From Bryobacteraceae bacterium (GTDB lineage: Bacteria; Acidobacteriota; Terriglobia; Bryobacterales; Bryobacteraceae): a DNA stretch of 33,334 nt. The stretch lies in contig JAICXC010000054.1 in NCBI GenBank assembly GCA_025980665.1, forward strand, positions 1 through 33,334, in the 5' to 3' direction. A program made the position numbers and the translations under genes. The notes under the pieces are model-generated. The model did not search any database and was not told the DNA's origin. It was given only the letters and a program-made list of their open reading frames with translations. Each line of letters begins with the position of its first letter. Position 1 is the first letter of the stretch. This document shows positions 7,861 to 16,539 of this stretch, piece by piece.

Positions 7861-9618
7861 ATGTCGAAAATAACAGTAGCAGACCATCTCGCTGAGCGAC
7901 TCATCGAGTGGGGCGTAGACACCATTTTTGGCTTTCCCGGCGATGGTATCAATGGAATCTTTGAAGCGTTACGCACGCGCCAGGACAAACTGCGATTCAT
8001 TCAGGTGCGGCATGAAGAGGCGGCTGCTTTCGCGGCTTGTGGCTACGCCAAGTTTACTGGCCGATTAGGAGTTTGTCTGGCGACTTCCGGCCCCGGAGGC
8101 ATCCACCTGCTCAACGGCCTCTACGATGCGAAATGTGATGGACAGCCCGTTTTGGCTATCACGGGACATACCTTCCACGATTTGATCGGCACCCACTATC
8201 AGCAGGATGTCGATCTCGACAAGCTATTTATGGACGTGGCCGCCTACAACCAGCGGGTGATGGGACCGGCTCACGTCGTCAACGTGGTCGATGAAGCGAT
8301 TCGAACCGCTTTGACGCGGCGAACGGTTTCTCACATCACGATACCGAAGGATATTCAGGAGTGGGCAAAGTCGGAAGACGAACGTTCTCCCGCGAATATC
8401 GCCCACCACAGCAGCGATCTGTTTGCCGCATCCCACCCAATCCCTCCGGAGCGCCTTCTGAAACAGGCGGCGGATCTGATCAACAAGGGATCGAAGGTCG
8501 CGATGTTGATCGGTCAGGGTTGCCTGAACGCGCGCGAGGAAGTATTGGCGCTAGCCGAAGCCGCGGCAGCGCCCGTAGTGAAAGCACTGTTAGGCAAGGC
8601 GGCGATTCCGGATCGTAATCCTTACGCGACCGGAGGCATCGGGCTGCTCGGCACGGCGCCTTCTCAGGATGCGCTGCGGGAGTGCGACACGCTGATCATC
8701 GCCGGCTCAGGCTTCCCCTACATGGAGTTTTATCCGAAACCCGGCCAGGCGAAGACCATCCAGATCGATCTTGACCCCGCCCGAATTGGGTTGAGGCATT
8801 CCGTTGACGTGGGACTGATAGGCGATTGCCGCAGCGTCCTTCACGCCCTGGTGCCCTTCGTCGAGCACAAGAAGCACAGAAGCTTTCTCGAAAAAGCGCA
8901 AAAGCGCATGACCGCCTGGAATGAACTCATGGAAAAACGCGGCACGCGGAGTGACATGCCGATGAAGCCTCAGGTGGTTACCTGGCACTTGAACAAGCTG
9001 CTAGATCCGGACGCAATTGTTTCTTCCGATAGCGGCACGATCGCAACATGGTCAGCCCGCTACATCGAGATGCGGGAACAGATGCAGTTCTCTCTCTCCG
9101 GCTCCCTGGCGACCATGGGGAACGGCCTGCCGTACAGTATCGGAGCGGCGGTTGCATATCCCGGGCGGCAAGTCGTTTGTGTCGTCGGCGACGGCGGCGT
9201 AACGATGTTGCTGGGCGAAATCGCCACACTCGTGAAATACAAGCTCCCCGTCAAAGTGATCGTAATCAAGAACAACGTTCTCGGCGAAATAAAGTGGGAG
9301 CAAATGGCGCAGGAGGGCAATCCTCAATTTGGAGTCGAATTGCAGCCCATCGATTTCGCCGGATACGCGAGATGTTGCGGAGCCGCGGGCTTCACTATTG
9401 AAGACCCAAAGGATGCGGAGAGCATCTTGCGGCAGGCGCTCGCTCATCCTGGCCCCGCGGTGGTCGAGGCCGTGGTGGATCCGAATGAGCCGCCGCTACC
9501 GGGCAACATCTCCGGGGAACAGGCGCTTAAATTCGCCGAAGCGATGGCAAAAGGAGAAAAAGACCGCTGGAAGATTATTAAAACAATTCTGGAAGACAAG
9601 GTTCGGGAAGTCATATAG
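7861..9618 (+). CDS. ThDP-dependent enzyme, pyruvate oxidase/acetolactate synthase family
   Basis: 585 residues from the ATG at 7861, preceded by GGAGG. The three-domain POX/AHAS layout is present. The N-terminal Pyr domain has the activating glutamate Glu52 in RHEEAAAF. The middle domain begins near residue 195. The C-terminal PP domain has the ThDP motif GDGG at 443-446 ending in NN at 471-472. Length and closing residues resemble bacterial pyruvate oxidase (PoxB) more than catabolic acetolactate synthase, but I cannot separate pyruvate oxidase, other oxidases and decarboxylases by eye. If it is PoxB-like it would oxidise pyruvate to acetate and CO2 and reduce quinone, feeding the upstream bc complex. 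An M24 protein gene starts two bases after its stop. Confidence 0.82.
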   Translation: MSKITVADHLAERLIEWGVDTIFGFPGDGINGIFEALRTRQDKLRFIQVRHEEAAAFAACGYAKFTGRLGVCLATSGPGGIHLLNGLYDAKCDGQPVLAITGHTFHDLIGTHYQQDVDLDKLFMDVAAYNQRVMGPAHVVNVVDEAIRTALTRRTVSHITIPKDIQEWAKSEDERSPANIAHHSSDLFAASHPIPPERLLKQAADLINKGSKVAMLIGQGCLNAREEVLALAEAAAAPVVKALLGKAAIPDRNPYATGGIGLLGTAPSQDALRECDTLIIAGSGFPYMEFYPKPGQAKTIQIDLDPARIGLRHSVDVGLIGDCRSVLHALVPFVEHKKHRSFLEKAQKRMTAWNELMEKRGTRSDMPMKPQVVTWHLNKLLDPDAIVSSDSGTIATWSARYIEMREQMQFSLSGSLATMGNGLPYSIGAAVAYPGRQVVCVVGDGGVTMLLGEIATLVKYKLPVKVIVIKNNVLGEIKWEQMAQEGNPQFGVELQPIDFAGYARCCGAAGFTIEDPKDAESILRQALAHPGPAVVEAVVDPNEPPLPGNISGEQALKFAEAMAKGEKDRWKIIKTILEDKVREVI

Positions 9619-9620
9619 CA

Positions 9621-10820
9621 GTGAAGAACCCGGACCGCATCGATCGAATTCGGAGTGCCATGCGAGAGAACCTCTGGGACCTGGTGGTTTGCGCGCTCCC
9701 AATGAACGTGCTCCTCGTGTCGGGATATTGGCCAGTGATCGGCACGGGCGTCGCGGTCGCGTCCTCCGACGGCAAGATCAGCCTTTTGGTTCCGGAAGAC
9801 GAGGAGGATCTTGCTCAGCGTGGTTGGGCGGATGAGATTCAGACCTTCAAGGCCGGCTCCCTGGAGGACCTCACTACCACGGTGGAGGCGATACGATGCC
9901 CGCTCCGGGCCCTGTCTCAGGGCTTCTCGGCGAAGCCGGTTCGGATCGGCTTTGAAGCGCTTGAAACCTCCGAACCGGCATCCTACGCGGCCATGCATCT
10001 TTATGGCGGAACCATGCGGACCCTCATCGAGGAAACGTTCTCTGTTCTCGGCGTCGCTCCCGCCGACGAAGCCTTAGATTATTTGCGCGCGCGCAAAACT
10101 GCGTTCGAGATCGAAAAGATTCGCACCGCTTGCCGAATCGCCGAGAGAGCGTTGCAGCGCGGCTTCGAACAGATCAAAACTGGAGCCAGCGAAGTGGAAA
10201 CCGCCGCGACATTCCGGCAACCTCTGAGCGCGAGTCTTGTGGACTTTCCGGAAGTCAGCCGGGCCGATGGCTTCGCCTGGTGTATGTCCGGCGCGAATTC
10301 CGCTCTCGCCTCGGCAGCCTACGCCCGTTCACGGCCGAAGTGGGTGGCGCCCGGGGATCTGGTTCTGGTGCACATAAATTCCTATGCGGACGGGTATTGG
10401 ACCGACATCACGCGTACGTATTCCATCGGCAAACCGGACGAGCGCCGCCAAGCGATGTATGACGCTGTATTCGCGGCGCGCGAAGCCGCTTTCGGCGCCA
10501 TTCATCCCGGAGCAAAAGCGGCGGATGTCGATACCGCGGCGCGGGATGTTTTGAAGACGCGGGGATTCGGGCCGCACTTCAAGCATTCCACGGGGCACGG
10601 TGTGGGCTTTTCGGCGATCGCGGCGGATGCGCAGCCACGTCTTCATCCGAAATCGGAGGAGGTGCTGGAGATCGGAATGGTTTTCAACGTAGAACCGGCC
10701 ATTTATATCGAGGGCTATGGCGGTCTCCGTCACTGCGACATGGCAACGGTCACGGAAGCCGGAGCGGAACTGCTGACCCCATTTCAATGCGACGCCGGCG
10801 AACTGGTTGTGAACGGATAG
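9621..10820 (+). CDS. M24-family (Xaa-Pro aminopeptidase fold) protein with altered metal ligands
   Basis: 399 residues; GTG start two bases after the previous stop, with an in-frame ATG at 9660 as alternative. The N-terminal creatinase-like domain and C-terminal pita-bread domain are both present. Four of the five usual ligand positions are easy to align: Asp262 in YWTDITRT, His326 in STGHGVGF and Glu358 in NVEPAIY are canonical. The first Asp is replaced by His251 (LVLVHINSY), and the last Glu, usually in R-x-E-D, is Cys372 (LRHCDMATVTE). Such a set suggests a subfamily that binds metal differently or is not a peptidase, as in creatinase. No signal peptide, so it is cytoplasmic. Confidence 0.82.
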   Translation: MKNPDRIDRIRSAMRENLWDLVVCALPMNVLLVSGYWPVIGTGVAVASSDGKISLLVPEDEEDLAQRGWADEIQTFKAGSLEDLTTTVEAIRCPLRALSQGFSAKPVRIGFEALETSEPASYAAMHLYGGTMRTLIEETFSVLGVAPADEALDYLRARKTAFEIEKIRTACRIAERALQRGFEQIKTGASEVETAATFRQPLSASLVDFPEVSRADGFAWCMSGANSALASAAYARSRPKWVAPGDLVLVHINSYADGYWTDITRTYSIGKPDERRQAMYDAVFAAREAAFGAIHPGAKAADVDTAARDVLKTRGFGPHFKHSTGHGVGFSAIAADAQPRLHPKSEEVLEIGMVFNVEPAIYIEGYGGLRHCDMATVTEAGAELLTPFQCDAGELVVNG

Positions 10821-10835
10821 CAAGAGGAGATTGAG

Positions 10836-13226
10836 ATGGCGCACTTTCGCGGAAACAAGAGCGCATTCGGAGCACCGGGAAACGAGGCTCATTGGACTCG
10901 CGCCGATAAGGATGGTGTCGGCACAGCGTATTCAACCAGCGGTCATGTTTGGTTCACAATCTGGCACGGCATTTTGACCGAGGTATATTATCCCACTGTC
11001 GATCGGCCACAATTGCGCGATCTTGAATTTCTTTTCTCCGATGCGAACGGATTGTTCCTCGAAGAAAAGCGGGATCTGGATTACGGAATTGAACGGATAT
11101 TGCCATCTCAGGGTTACAGCATCAGTTCGCACGAACGTGAGCATCGCTTCTCGTTCACCAAGGAAATCATAGCCGCATCCACACGACCCTGCGTTCTTCT
11201 GCACACGCGGATGGAAGGAAGCGACAAGTTTCTCCGGGATCTGAAGGTGTATCTGCTTTGCGCTCCTCACTTGGAAGTTGGAGGAGAAGGCAATAATGCG
11301 TTTGTAATCGAAGTGTCGGGGCGGGAACTGCTCGTTGCGGAGAAAAACGACCGCTGGCTCGCAATCGGCTCTTCCTGCAACTTCTCCCGGCTCTCCTGCG
11401 GATATGTCGGGCAAAGCGACGGATATACCGACGTGGCGAAAAACCATAAGATGACTTTCGAGTTTGATGAGGCAAAGAACGGCAACGTGGCGCTCACGGG
11501 AGAACTCGATCTTTCAAAGACGCGTGAGTTTACGATCGGCGTGGCTTTCGGGGAAACTCTGCCCAGCGTGGTATCTTGTCTCTTCCAAAGTCTCGGAATC
11601 GATTACAAAGAGCACCGCAAGAAATTTGTCGGCCAGTGGAATTTCGCGGCCGCCAGCAGAAAACCTCTTGAGAAAGCCAGTGGCGACAAGGGGCGGCTTT
11701 TCCATTCGAGCTACAACCTGCTCTTGACTCATGAAGACAAACTATTTCGAGGCGCATTTGTAGCTTCGCTCACGATTCCGTGGGGCGGCGCGCGTGACGA
11801 TAAACAGGGCAAAGGCGGCTATCACTTGGTATGGACGCGCGACATGGTGGAGAGCGCCTTGGGCCTGCTCGCGGCCGGCAATGCCGAGGCGCCTCTGCGT
11901 GCCCTAATCTATTTGGCGGCACGGCAGGAGGAAGACGGCAGCTTTCCTCAGAATTTTTGGGTCGATGGCGAAGCTTTCTGGAAAGGGATGCAACTGGACG
12001 AAGTCGCGTTTCCGGTGCTGCTCGCCTGGCGCCTCCATCAGCTTCGATTGCTCGGCCAGTTCGATCCACGCGTGATGGTGAACCGGGCGATCGCTTTTCT
12101 GCTTCATAGCGGACCGGTAACGGGTGAAGAACGGTGGGAAGAGGCGAGCGGCTATTCTCCTTCCACGCTGGCAGTCATTATTTCCGCTTTCATCTGCGCG
12201 GGCTCTCTCGCGCGAGCGGATCGGGACGGCAACACCGCCGCTTTCCTGGAGAGTTACGCCGACTTCCTTAAATCGCATCTCGAAGACTGGACGGTAACAA
12301 CCGCAGGAACTCTTGTCCCGGGGTCGCCCCGTCATTTTGTGCGCTTGAATCCAGCCAAGCCCGGCGAAGTCTCCGGTCCAGGCGCCCTTGATAAGGCTGA
12401 GCTCAAGCTGACCAGCCAACCGCCCGGCTCTTCGAAGTCGTATCCGGCTCGCGACATTGTCGACGCAGGTTTTCTGCAGCTGGTCCGATATGGAATCGTT
12501 TCGGCTCACGATCCGTTAATCGTGGAGAGTCTGCGAGTCGTCGATTCCATTCTCAAGACAGAGACGCCCCCCGGTCCCTGCTGGCATCGGTACAACCACG
12601 ATGGCTACGGCCAGCGACCTGGCGGAGGTCCTTACGAACAATGGGGCAAGGGCCGGGCTTGGCCGCTGCTCACCGGCGAGCGGGGGCATTACGAACTTGC
12701 GGCCGGTCACGATTGCCATCCCTTGCTGCATGCCATGGAGCGATTCTCAAACGGCACCTGCCTGTTGCCGGAACAGATCTGGGATGAAGCCGATCTGCCG
12801 CAAGCCCGCTTGCGTTTTGGCGGCCCTACCGGTTCGGCGAATCCCCTGCTGTGGGCGCATTCGGAATACACACGGCTGCTTCGCTCCTGCCACGACGGAA
12901 GGGTCTTCGACCTCATACCGGAAGTCGTTGCCCGCTATCAGGGTGAGAAGATCCTGAGCAAGATGGAATTCTGGTTGCCCAAACATCCGATCCAGCAAGC
13001 CAGGAAGGGATACACCCTTCGCATCTGTGCGCCCGAAGCATTCCGGCTCCGCTGGTCGGCCGATAACTGGGAAACATGGAAGGATAACGATTCGCAAGCG
13101 ACAAGTGTCGGTGCCGATTACTTCGACCTGGCCCCGGCCGATTTCCAATCGGAAGTCGAGTTCACGTTCTTCTGGACGCGTCGCGGACAATGGGCGGCCC
13201 AAAATCATCTCGTGAAAGTGCAGTAG
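10836..13226 (+). CDS. Glycoside hydrolase family 15 glucoamylase-type enzyme
   Basis: 796 residues; the ATG is preceded by AGAGGAGA. The N-terminal beta-sandwich begins with the family signature DGVGTAYSTSGHVWFT and EVYYPTVDRPQ. It is followed by the (alpha/alpha)6 catalytic domain. The general acid is Glu435 in RWEEASGYSP and the base is Glu646 in LLPEQIWDE. A C-terminal beta domain closes the protein. GH15 enzymes release glucose from the non-reducing ends of alpha-glucans or related oligosaccharides. No signal peptide is visible, so it should act inside the cell on glycogen or imported oligosaccharides. It lies 15 bases after the M24 gene and 10 before the SDR gene, within a long one-direction run. 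Confidence 0.92.
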   Translation: MAHFRGNKSAFGAPGNEAHWTRADKDGVGTAYSTSGHVWFTIWHGILTEVYYPTVDRPQLRDLEFLFSDANGLFLEEKRDLDYGIERILPSQGYSISSHEREHRFSFTKEIIAASTRPCVLLHTRMEGSDKFLRDLKVYLLCAPHLEVGGEGNNAFVIEVSGRELLVAEKNDRWLAIGSSCNFSRLSCGYVGQSDGYTDVAKNHKMTFEFDEAKNGNVALTGELDLSKTREFTIGVAFGETLPSVVSCLFQSLGIDYKEHRKKFVGQWNFAAASRKPLEKASGDKGRLFHSSYNLLLTHEDKLFRGAFVASLTIPWGGARDDKQGKGGYHLVWTRDMVESALGLLAAGNAEAPLRALIYLAARQEEDGSFPQNFWVDGEAFWKGMQLDEVAFPVLLAWRLHQLRLLGQFDPRVMVNRAIAFLLHSGPVTGEERWEEASGYSPSTLAVIISAFICAGSLARADRDGNTAAFLESYADFLKSHLEDWTVTTAGTLVPGSPRHFVRLNPAKPGEVSGPGALDKAELKLTSQPPGSSKSYPARDIVDAGFLQLVRYGIVSAHDPLIVESLRVVDSILKTETPPGPCWHRYNHDGYGQRPGGGPYEQWGKGRAWPLLTGERGHYELAAGHDCHPLLHAMERFSNGTCLLPEQIWDEADLPQARLRFGGPTGSANPLLWAHSEYTRLLRSCHDGRVFDLIPEVVARYQGEKILSKMEFWLPKHPIQQARKGYTLRICAPEAFRLRWSADNWETWKDNDSQATSVGADYFDLAPADFQSEVEFTFFWTRRGQWAAQNHLVKVQ

Positions 13227-13236
13227 GAAGGTCGCA

Positions 13237-14259
13237 ATGGAAAACTCAAATCAAGGAAAAGTCGTCGTGGTCACCGGCGCTTCCGCGGGCGTGGGTCGCG
13301 CCGTAGTGGCAGAGTTCGCACGACAGGGCGCGCAGATTGGATTGATCGCGCGTGGGCGGGAACGCTTGGAAGCAACCAAGCGTGAGGTCGAGGAACTGGG
13401 CGGGAAAGCGCTCGTGCTGCCGGCCGACGTGGCGAACGCGCAGCAGATTGAAGCGGCGGCCGATCGCGTCGAGCGCGAATTGGGACCGATTGACATCTGG
13501 GTCAACGATGCGATGACCACGATCTTTGCACCGTTCCTCGAAATCACAGCGGACGAATTCAAGCGCGCCACCGAAGTCACCTACCTCGGGCAAGTCTACG
13601 GAACCATGGCGGCGCTGAAACGCATGCATCCGCGAAATCGCGGCTGTATCGTCCAGGTGGGCTCGGCACTGGCGTTCCGCTCCATACCCCTGCAGTCACC
13701 CTACTGCGGAGCCAAGCACGCCATCGTTGGATTCACAGACTCCATTCGTTCGGAGCTCATTCACAATGGCAGCGCCGTGCATATCACGGCGGTGATGTTG
13801 CCGGCGATGAACACACCGCAATTTAGCTGGTGCCGCACACGCCTACCGCGCCATCCCCAGCCAGTGCCACCGATCTTCCAGCCTGAGGTGGCCGCGCGCG
13901 CGATTGTTTGGGCGGCAAGCCACAAACGGCGGGAAGTGTATGTCGGCTGGCCAACGGTGGAAGCGATTTACGCGCAAGAAATTGCCCCATCCTTTGCCGA
14001 CCATTATCTGGCGAAAAATTGTTTTGAGGGCCAGCAGACGTCCGAACCAGTTTCGCCCGATCGGCCCGACAACTTATTCGAGCCTGTTCCGGGCGATTAC
14101 TCTGCCCATGGAATCTTCGACGACCGCGCCAGGGGGTTCAGCGTGCAGAGCACGATGAACCTGGAGCTCATGAATCTCACTGCCCATCGCGGTCTTGCCG
14201 CCTTTGCGGGAATAGCACTTACAGGACTCCTTTTCGTGGCACTAAAAAGGCGGGGCTGA
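13237..14259 (+). CDS. Short-chain dehydrogenase/reductase with C-terminal membrane helix
   Basis: 340 residues, GGAAGG upstream of the ATG. The Rossmann motif TGASAGVG is at 13-20 and the catalytic set is Ser143, Tyr156 and Lys160 (YCGAK), with the usual 13-residue Ser-Tyr spacing. The NNAG motif is changed to VNDAMT. Beyond the normal domain of about 250 residues there is an extension that ends in a hydrophobic helix (GLAAFAGIALTGLLFVAL) and a basic tail KRRG, so the enzyme is probably tail-anchored with its catalytic part in the cytoplasm. The next gene starts directly after its stop. The substrate is unknown; association with the sugar-oxidising genes downstream is inferred. Confidence 0.88.
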   Translation: MENSNQGKVVVVTGASAGVGRAVVAEFARQGAQIGLIARGRERLEATKREVEELGGKALVLPADVANAQQIEAAADRVERELGPIDIWVNDAMTTIFAPFLEITADEFKRATEVTYLGQVYGTMAALKRMHPRNRGCIVQVGSALAFRSIPLQSPYCGAKHAIVGFTDSIRSELIHNGSAVHITAVMLPAMNTPQFSWCRTRLPRHPQPVPPIFQPEVAARAIVWAASHKRREVYVGWPTVEAIYAQEIAPSFADHYLAKNCFEGQQTSEPVSPDRPDNLFEPVPGDYSAHGIFDDRARGFSVQSTMNLELMNLTAHRGLAAFAGIALTGLLFVALKRRG

Positions 14260-14784
14260 ATGCAAAACCAATTGAGTCCCGGCTTGCTCGGTTGCGAACT
14301 GCGCCGCGGATCAAGCCCCTTTCTAAAACGGCGACGCAGCATCGTTGGACTCGCGTTCTTTTCATCTGCGGTACTCGGCAGCATAGCACTGTACCAGATG
14401 GGCGTCGTGAAGAAGCTACCGGGGCCGCGTTGGCGCGGTTTCGATGCCGAGAAAGTCAATGGCTCCGCCGAAGCCTATTCGATTCTAGCCACACCGGATG
14501 CATTGCTCGGATTGACGAGCTACGGAGTGACGGCTTGCCTCGCAGGAATGGGTCCTGAGAACCGCTGGCGAACGCATCCATTGATGCCCATCGCCATGGG
14601 CGTGAAACTCCTGGCCGATGCCGCGCTCGCGGGAAAGCTCACCGTCGATGCCTGCAGGAAATACCGTTCACTCTCTGTGTGGTCACTCCTGGCAGCGGCG
14701 GCTACGTTTGCAGCCCTCCCGCTCGCAATCCCTGAAGCGAAAGCTGCCTTTCGGTGCTTGAAGGGAGACGACCATGGCCAATGA
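14260..14784 (+). CDS. VKOR-like integral membrane protein lacking the redox cysteines
   Basis: 174 residues, beginning at the base after the SDR stop. There are three to four hydrophobic helices. The stretch VNGSAEAY followed by TPDALLGLTSYGV resembles the vitamin K epoxide reductase fold, where the corresponding motif is N-C-S-A before a conserved G-x-P-x-x-x-x-G helix start. Near the C-terminus, SLSVWSLLAAAATF occupies the place where VKORs carry C-x-x-C. Here Gly68 and Ser139/Ser142 replace cysteines. The relationship is suggested by eye and needs a profile search; otherwise this is a membrane protein of unknown function. Its end overlaps the next gene by 11 bases. Confidence 0.6.
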   Translation: MQNQLSPGLLGCELRRGSSPFLKRRRSIVGLAFFSSAVLGSIALYQMGVVKKLPGPRWRGFDAEKVNGSAEAYSILATPDALLGLTSYGVTACLAGMGPENRWRTHPLMPIAMGVKLLADAALAGKLTVDACRKYRSLSVWSLLAAAATFAALPLAIPEAKAAFRCLKGDDHGQ

Positions 14785-15769
14785 TCGACTCCGCGGAAAG
14801 CCGGACGTGGTACTGACGCCTGAAGTGCTCAGCGCAAGACTGGACCGCGCCGCTGCAAACACCGACCTGGATATCCGGGAAGGCCGCTTCCAGCGCTGGC
14901 TGGCGCTCATTGCCGGTCTGTCGAGCGCGCTGAGTGGCATAGAGGTCGCCTACGAGCATTACAAAGGCAGCTATAGCCGTCGCGTCATGTACACGCCCGT
15001 AATCCTGAGCGGGGCGCTCGTTGCGGGTGGAATGTCGGGCTTTTTCAGCAGGCGTGCCGCGCGCACGATTCTACCGGCCGTCTCGGTTCTTACACTCGGC
15101 GATTGCGCAGTGGGTTTTTACTTCCATGTTCGCGGAATCCATCGCAAGCCAGGTGGATGGCGGCTCCCCATCGTAAACATGGTTATGGGTCCACCAGTAT
15201 TTGCTCCGCTGCTGTTTGGCGTCAGCGCCTACCTCGGTCTTCTCGCCTCTTTTCTTCGGCGTGGTGAGGCGGCTGGCAGCGGCATATTGCCTCTCCCCGC
15301 GCACCCGGATCATTGGGCCAGAATCGTGACGGGCGAACATGAGCCCATTAGCTGGGCGCAAGACGTGCGCGAAGGCCGCTTTCAAAAGCAAATGGCCATC
15401 GCCACCGCCGTCTCGGCATTCTTCAGTGGATTCGAAGCCTGGTACTCACATTACAAGAACAATTTCCGTTACAAGGCGCAGTGGACGCCAGTAATCATCG
15501 CGCCCATGTTGATGGCGGCAGGGATCGCCGCAGTTAAAAGCCCTCGCATCGCACGTACGTGGCTTCCCGCGATTTCTGCTGTGGCGATAGTAGATGGAGC
15601 CGTTGGTTTTGGTTATCACGCGCGTGGTGTTTTGCGGCGGCCGGGCGGCTTGAAAAAGCCGTTTTACAACGTCATTTACGGCCCGCCGCTGTTTGCGCCC
15701 TTATTGTTTGCGGCCTGCGGATTTCTCGGCGTGTTGGCTAGTTTGCTGCGGAGAGAGAAACGAAGATGA
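14774..15769 (+). CDS. Membrane protein built from two tandem copies of a four-helix unit
   Basis: 331 residues; GGAG precedes the ATG. Residues 35-163 and 199-327 are two copies of the same unit at a constant offset of 164 residues with no gaps. Anchors include REGRFQ (35 and 199), HYK (62 and 226), TPVI (74 and 238), RKPGG/RRPGG (125 and 289), GPPxFAPLLF (139 and 303) and a closing LRR. Each copy has about four hydrophobic helices. Histidines are paired between copies: His62/His226 and His118/His282, both at helix ends. I do not know a named family. Start and stop overlap both neighbours, which ties it to the gluconate-dehydrogenase-like pair. A membrane anchor or electron-transfer role is only an inference. 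Confidence 0.85.
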   Translation: MANDRLRGKPDVVLTPEVLSARLDRAAANTDLDIREGRFQRWLALIAGLSSALSGIEVAYEHYKGSYSRRVMYTPVILSGALVAGGMSGFFSRRAARTILPAVSVLTLGDCAVGFYFHVRGIHRKPGGWRLPIVNMVMGPPVFAPLLFGVSAYLGLLASFLRRGEAAGSGILPLPAHPDHWARIVTGEHEPISWAQDVREGRFQKQMAIATAVSAFFSGFEAWYSHYKNNFRYKAQWTPVIIAPMLMAAGIAAVKSPRIARTWLPAISAVAIVDGAVGFGYHARGVLRRPGGLKKPFYNVIYGPPLFAPLLFAACGFLGVLASLLRREKRR

Positions 15770-16539
15770 ACAGTCAAACCGAAAGAGTGGACACGCGCCC
15801 GGTCAATACTCGTACGGGAAAGCCGATCGGTCCGATAAGCCAGCCCGGATATTACCCAGGATTCAGCACACTCGCGCAGCAGAAGTTTTGGGATGCCAAG
15901 ACTCGGGAAGTCGTTTTGGACCGTGTCATCAACGTCCCCGAGATCAGATTTTTCAGCCAGCAGGAAGCTCGCCTGCTGGAAGCTATCTGTGATCGCATCC
16001 TCCCGCAGGACGACCGCGATGAGTCCCACAAGATTCCGATCGTGCCGCAAATTGATAGGAGGCTCTACGAAAACTCGCACGATGGTTACCGCTATGAAGA
16101 CATGCCGCCCGATCGTGAAGCCTTCCAATTAGGACTGCGCGCGGTCGAGGAAATCGCGCAACACGAGTATCGGCTAGGATTCCTGGAAATTGGTCCGCGA
16201 GAGCAAGAGGAAATTCTTCACTCGCTGCACCATGGTAAACCGTCGGCCGGACACGAGATCTGGAAACAACTGCCCATCCACCGCTTTTGGATGCTGTTGG
16301 TTTCCGATTGCGCCGATGCTTACTACTCACATCCCTGGGCCTGGGATGAAATCGGCTTTGGTGGCCCCGCCTACCCGCGCGCTTATATGCGTCTCGAACG
16401 GGGCGAGGCGGAACCTTGGGAGTCGGAAGAAAAGCGTTATCAATGGAAGGCTCCAGACAGCTCTGTGTCGGGCGTGTTTGAGCCCGTCGCCGGGCAAGCA
16501 GAGCACCTCGGATCTCCTGGTCAGGGAGGAGCCCATTGA
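15766..16539 (+). CDS. Gluconate 2-dehydrogenase subunit 3-like protein
   Basis: 257 residues, ATGA overlap with the previous gene. The region around FFSQQEARLLEAICDRILPQDD through HRFWMLLVSDCADAYYSHPWAWDEIGFGGPAYP is typical of the small subunit (GADH subunit 3 family) that accompanies GMC flavoproteins. In the well-known periplasmic complexes this subunit carries the Tat signal for the whole complex. Here the N-terminus is polar and has no twin-arginine or hydrophobic segment. The next gene, a GMC oxidoreductase, overlaps its stop (TTGA), as expected for partners made in fixed ratio. The small subunit probably stabilises the flavoprotein; lack of a signal suggests a cytoplasmic complex. Confidence 0.85.
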   Translation: MNSQTERVDTRPVNTRTGKPIGPISQPGYYPGFSTLAQQKFWDAKTREVVLDRVINVPEIRFFSQQEARLLEAICDRILPQDDRDESHKIPIVPQIDRRLYENSHDGYRYEDMPPDREAFQLGLRAVEEIAQHEYRLGFLEIGPREQEEILHSLHHGKPSAGHEIWKQLPIHRFWMLLVSDCADAYYSHPWAWDEIGFGGPAYPRAYMRLERGEAEPWESEEKRYQWKAPDSSVSGVFEPVAGQAEHLGSPGQGGAH

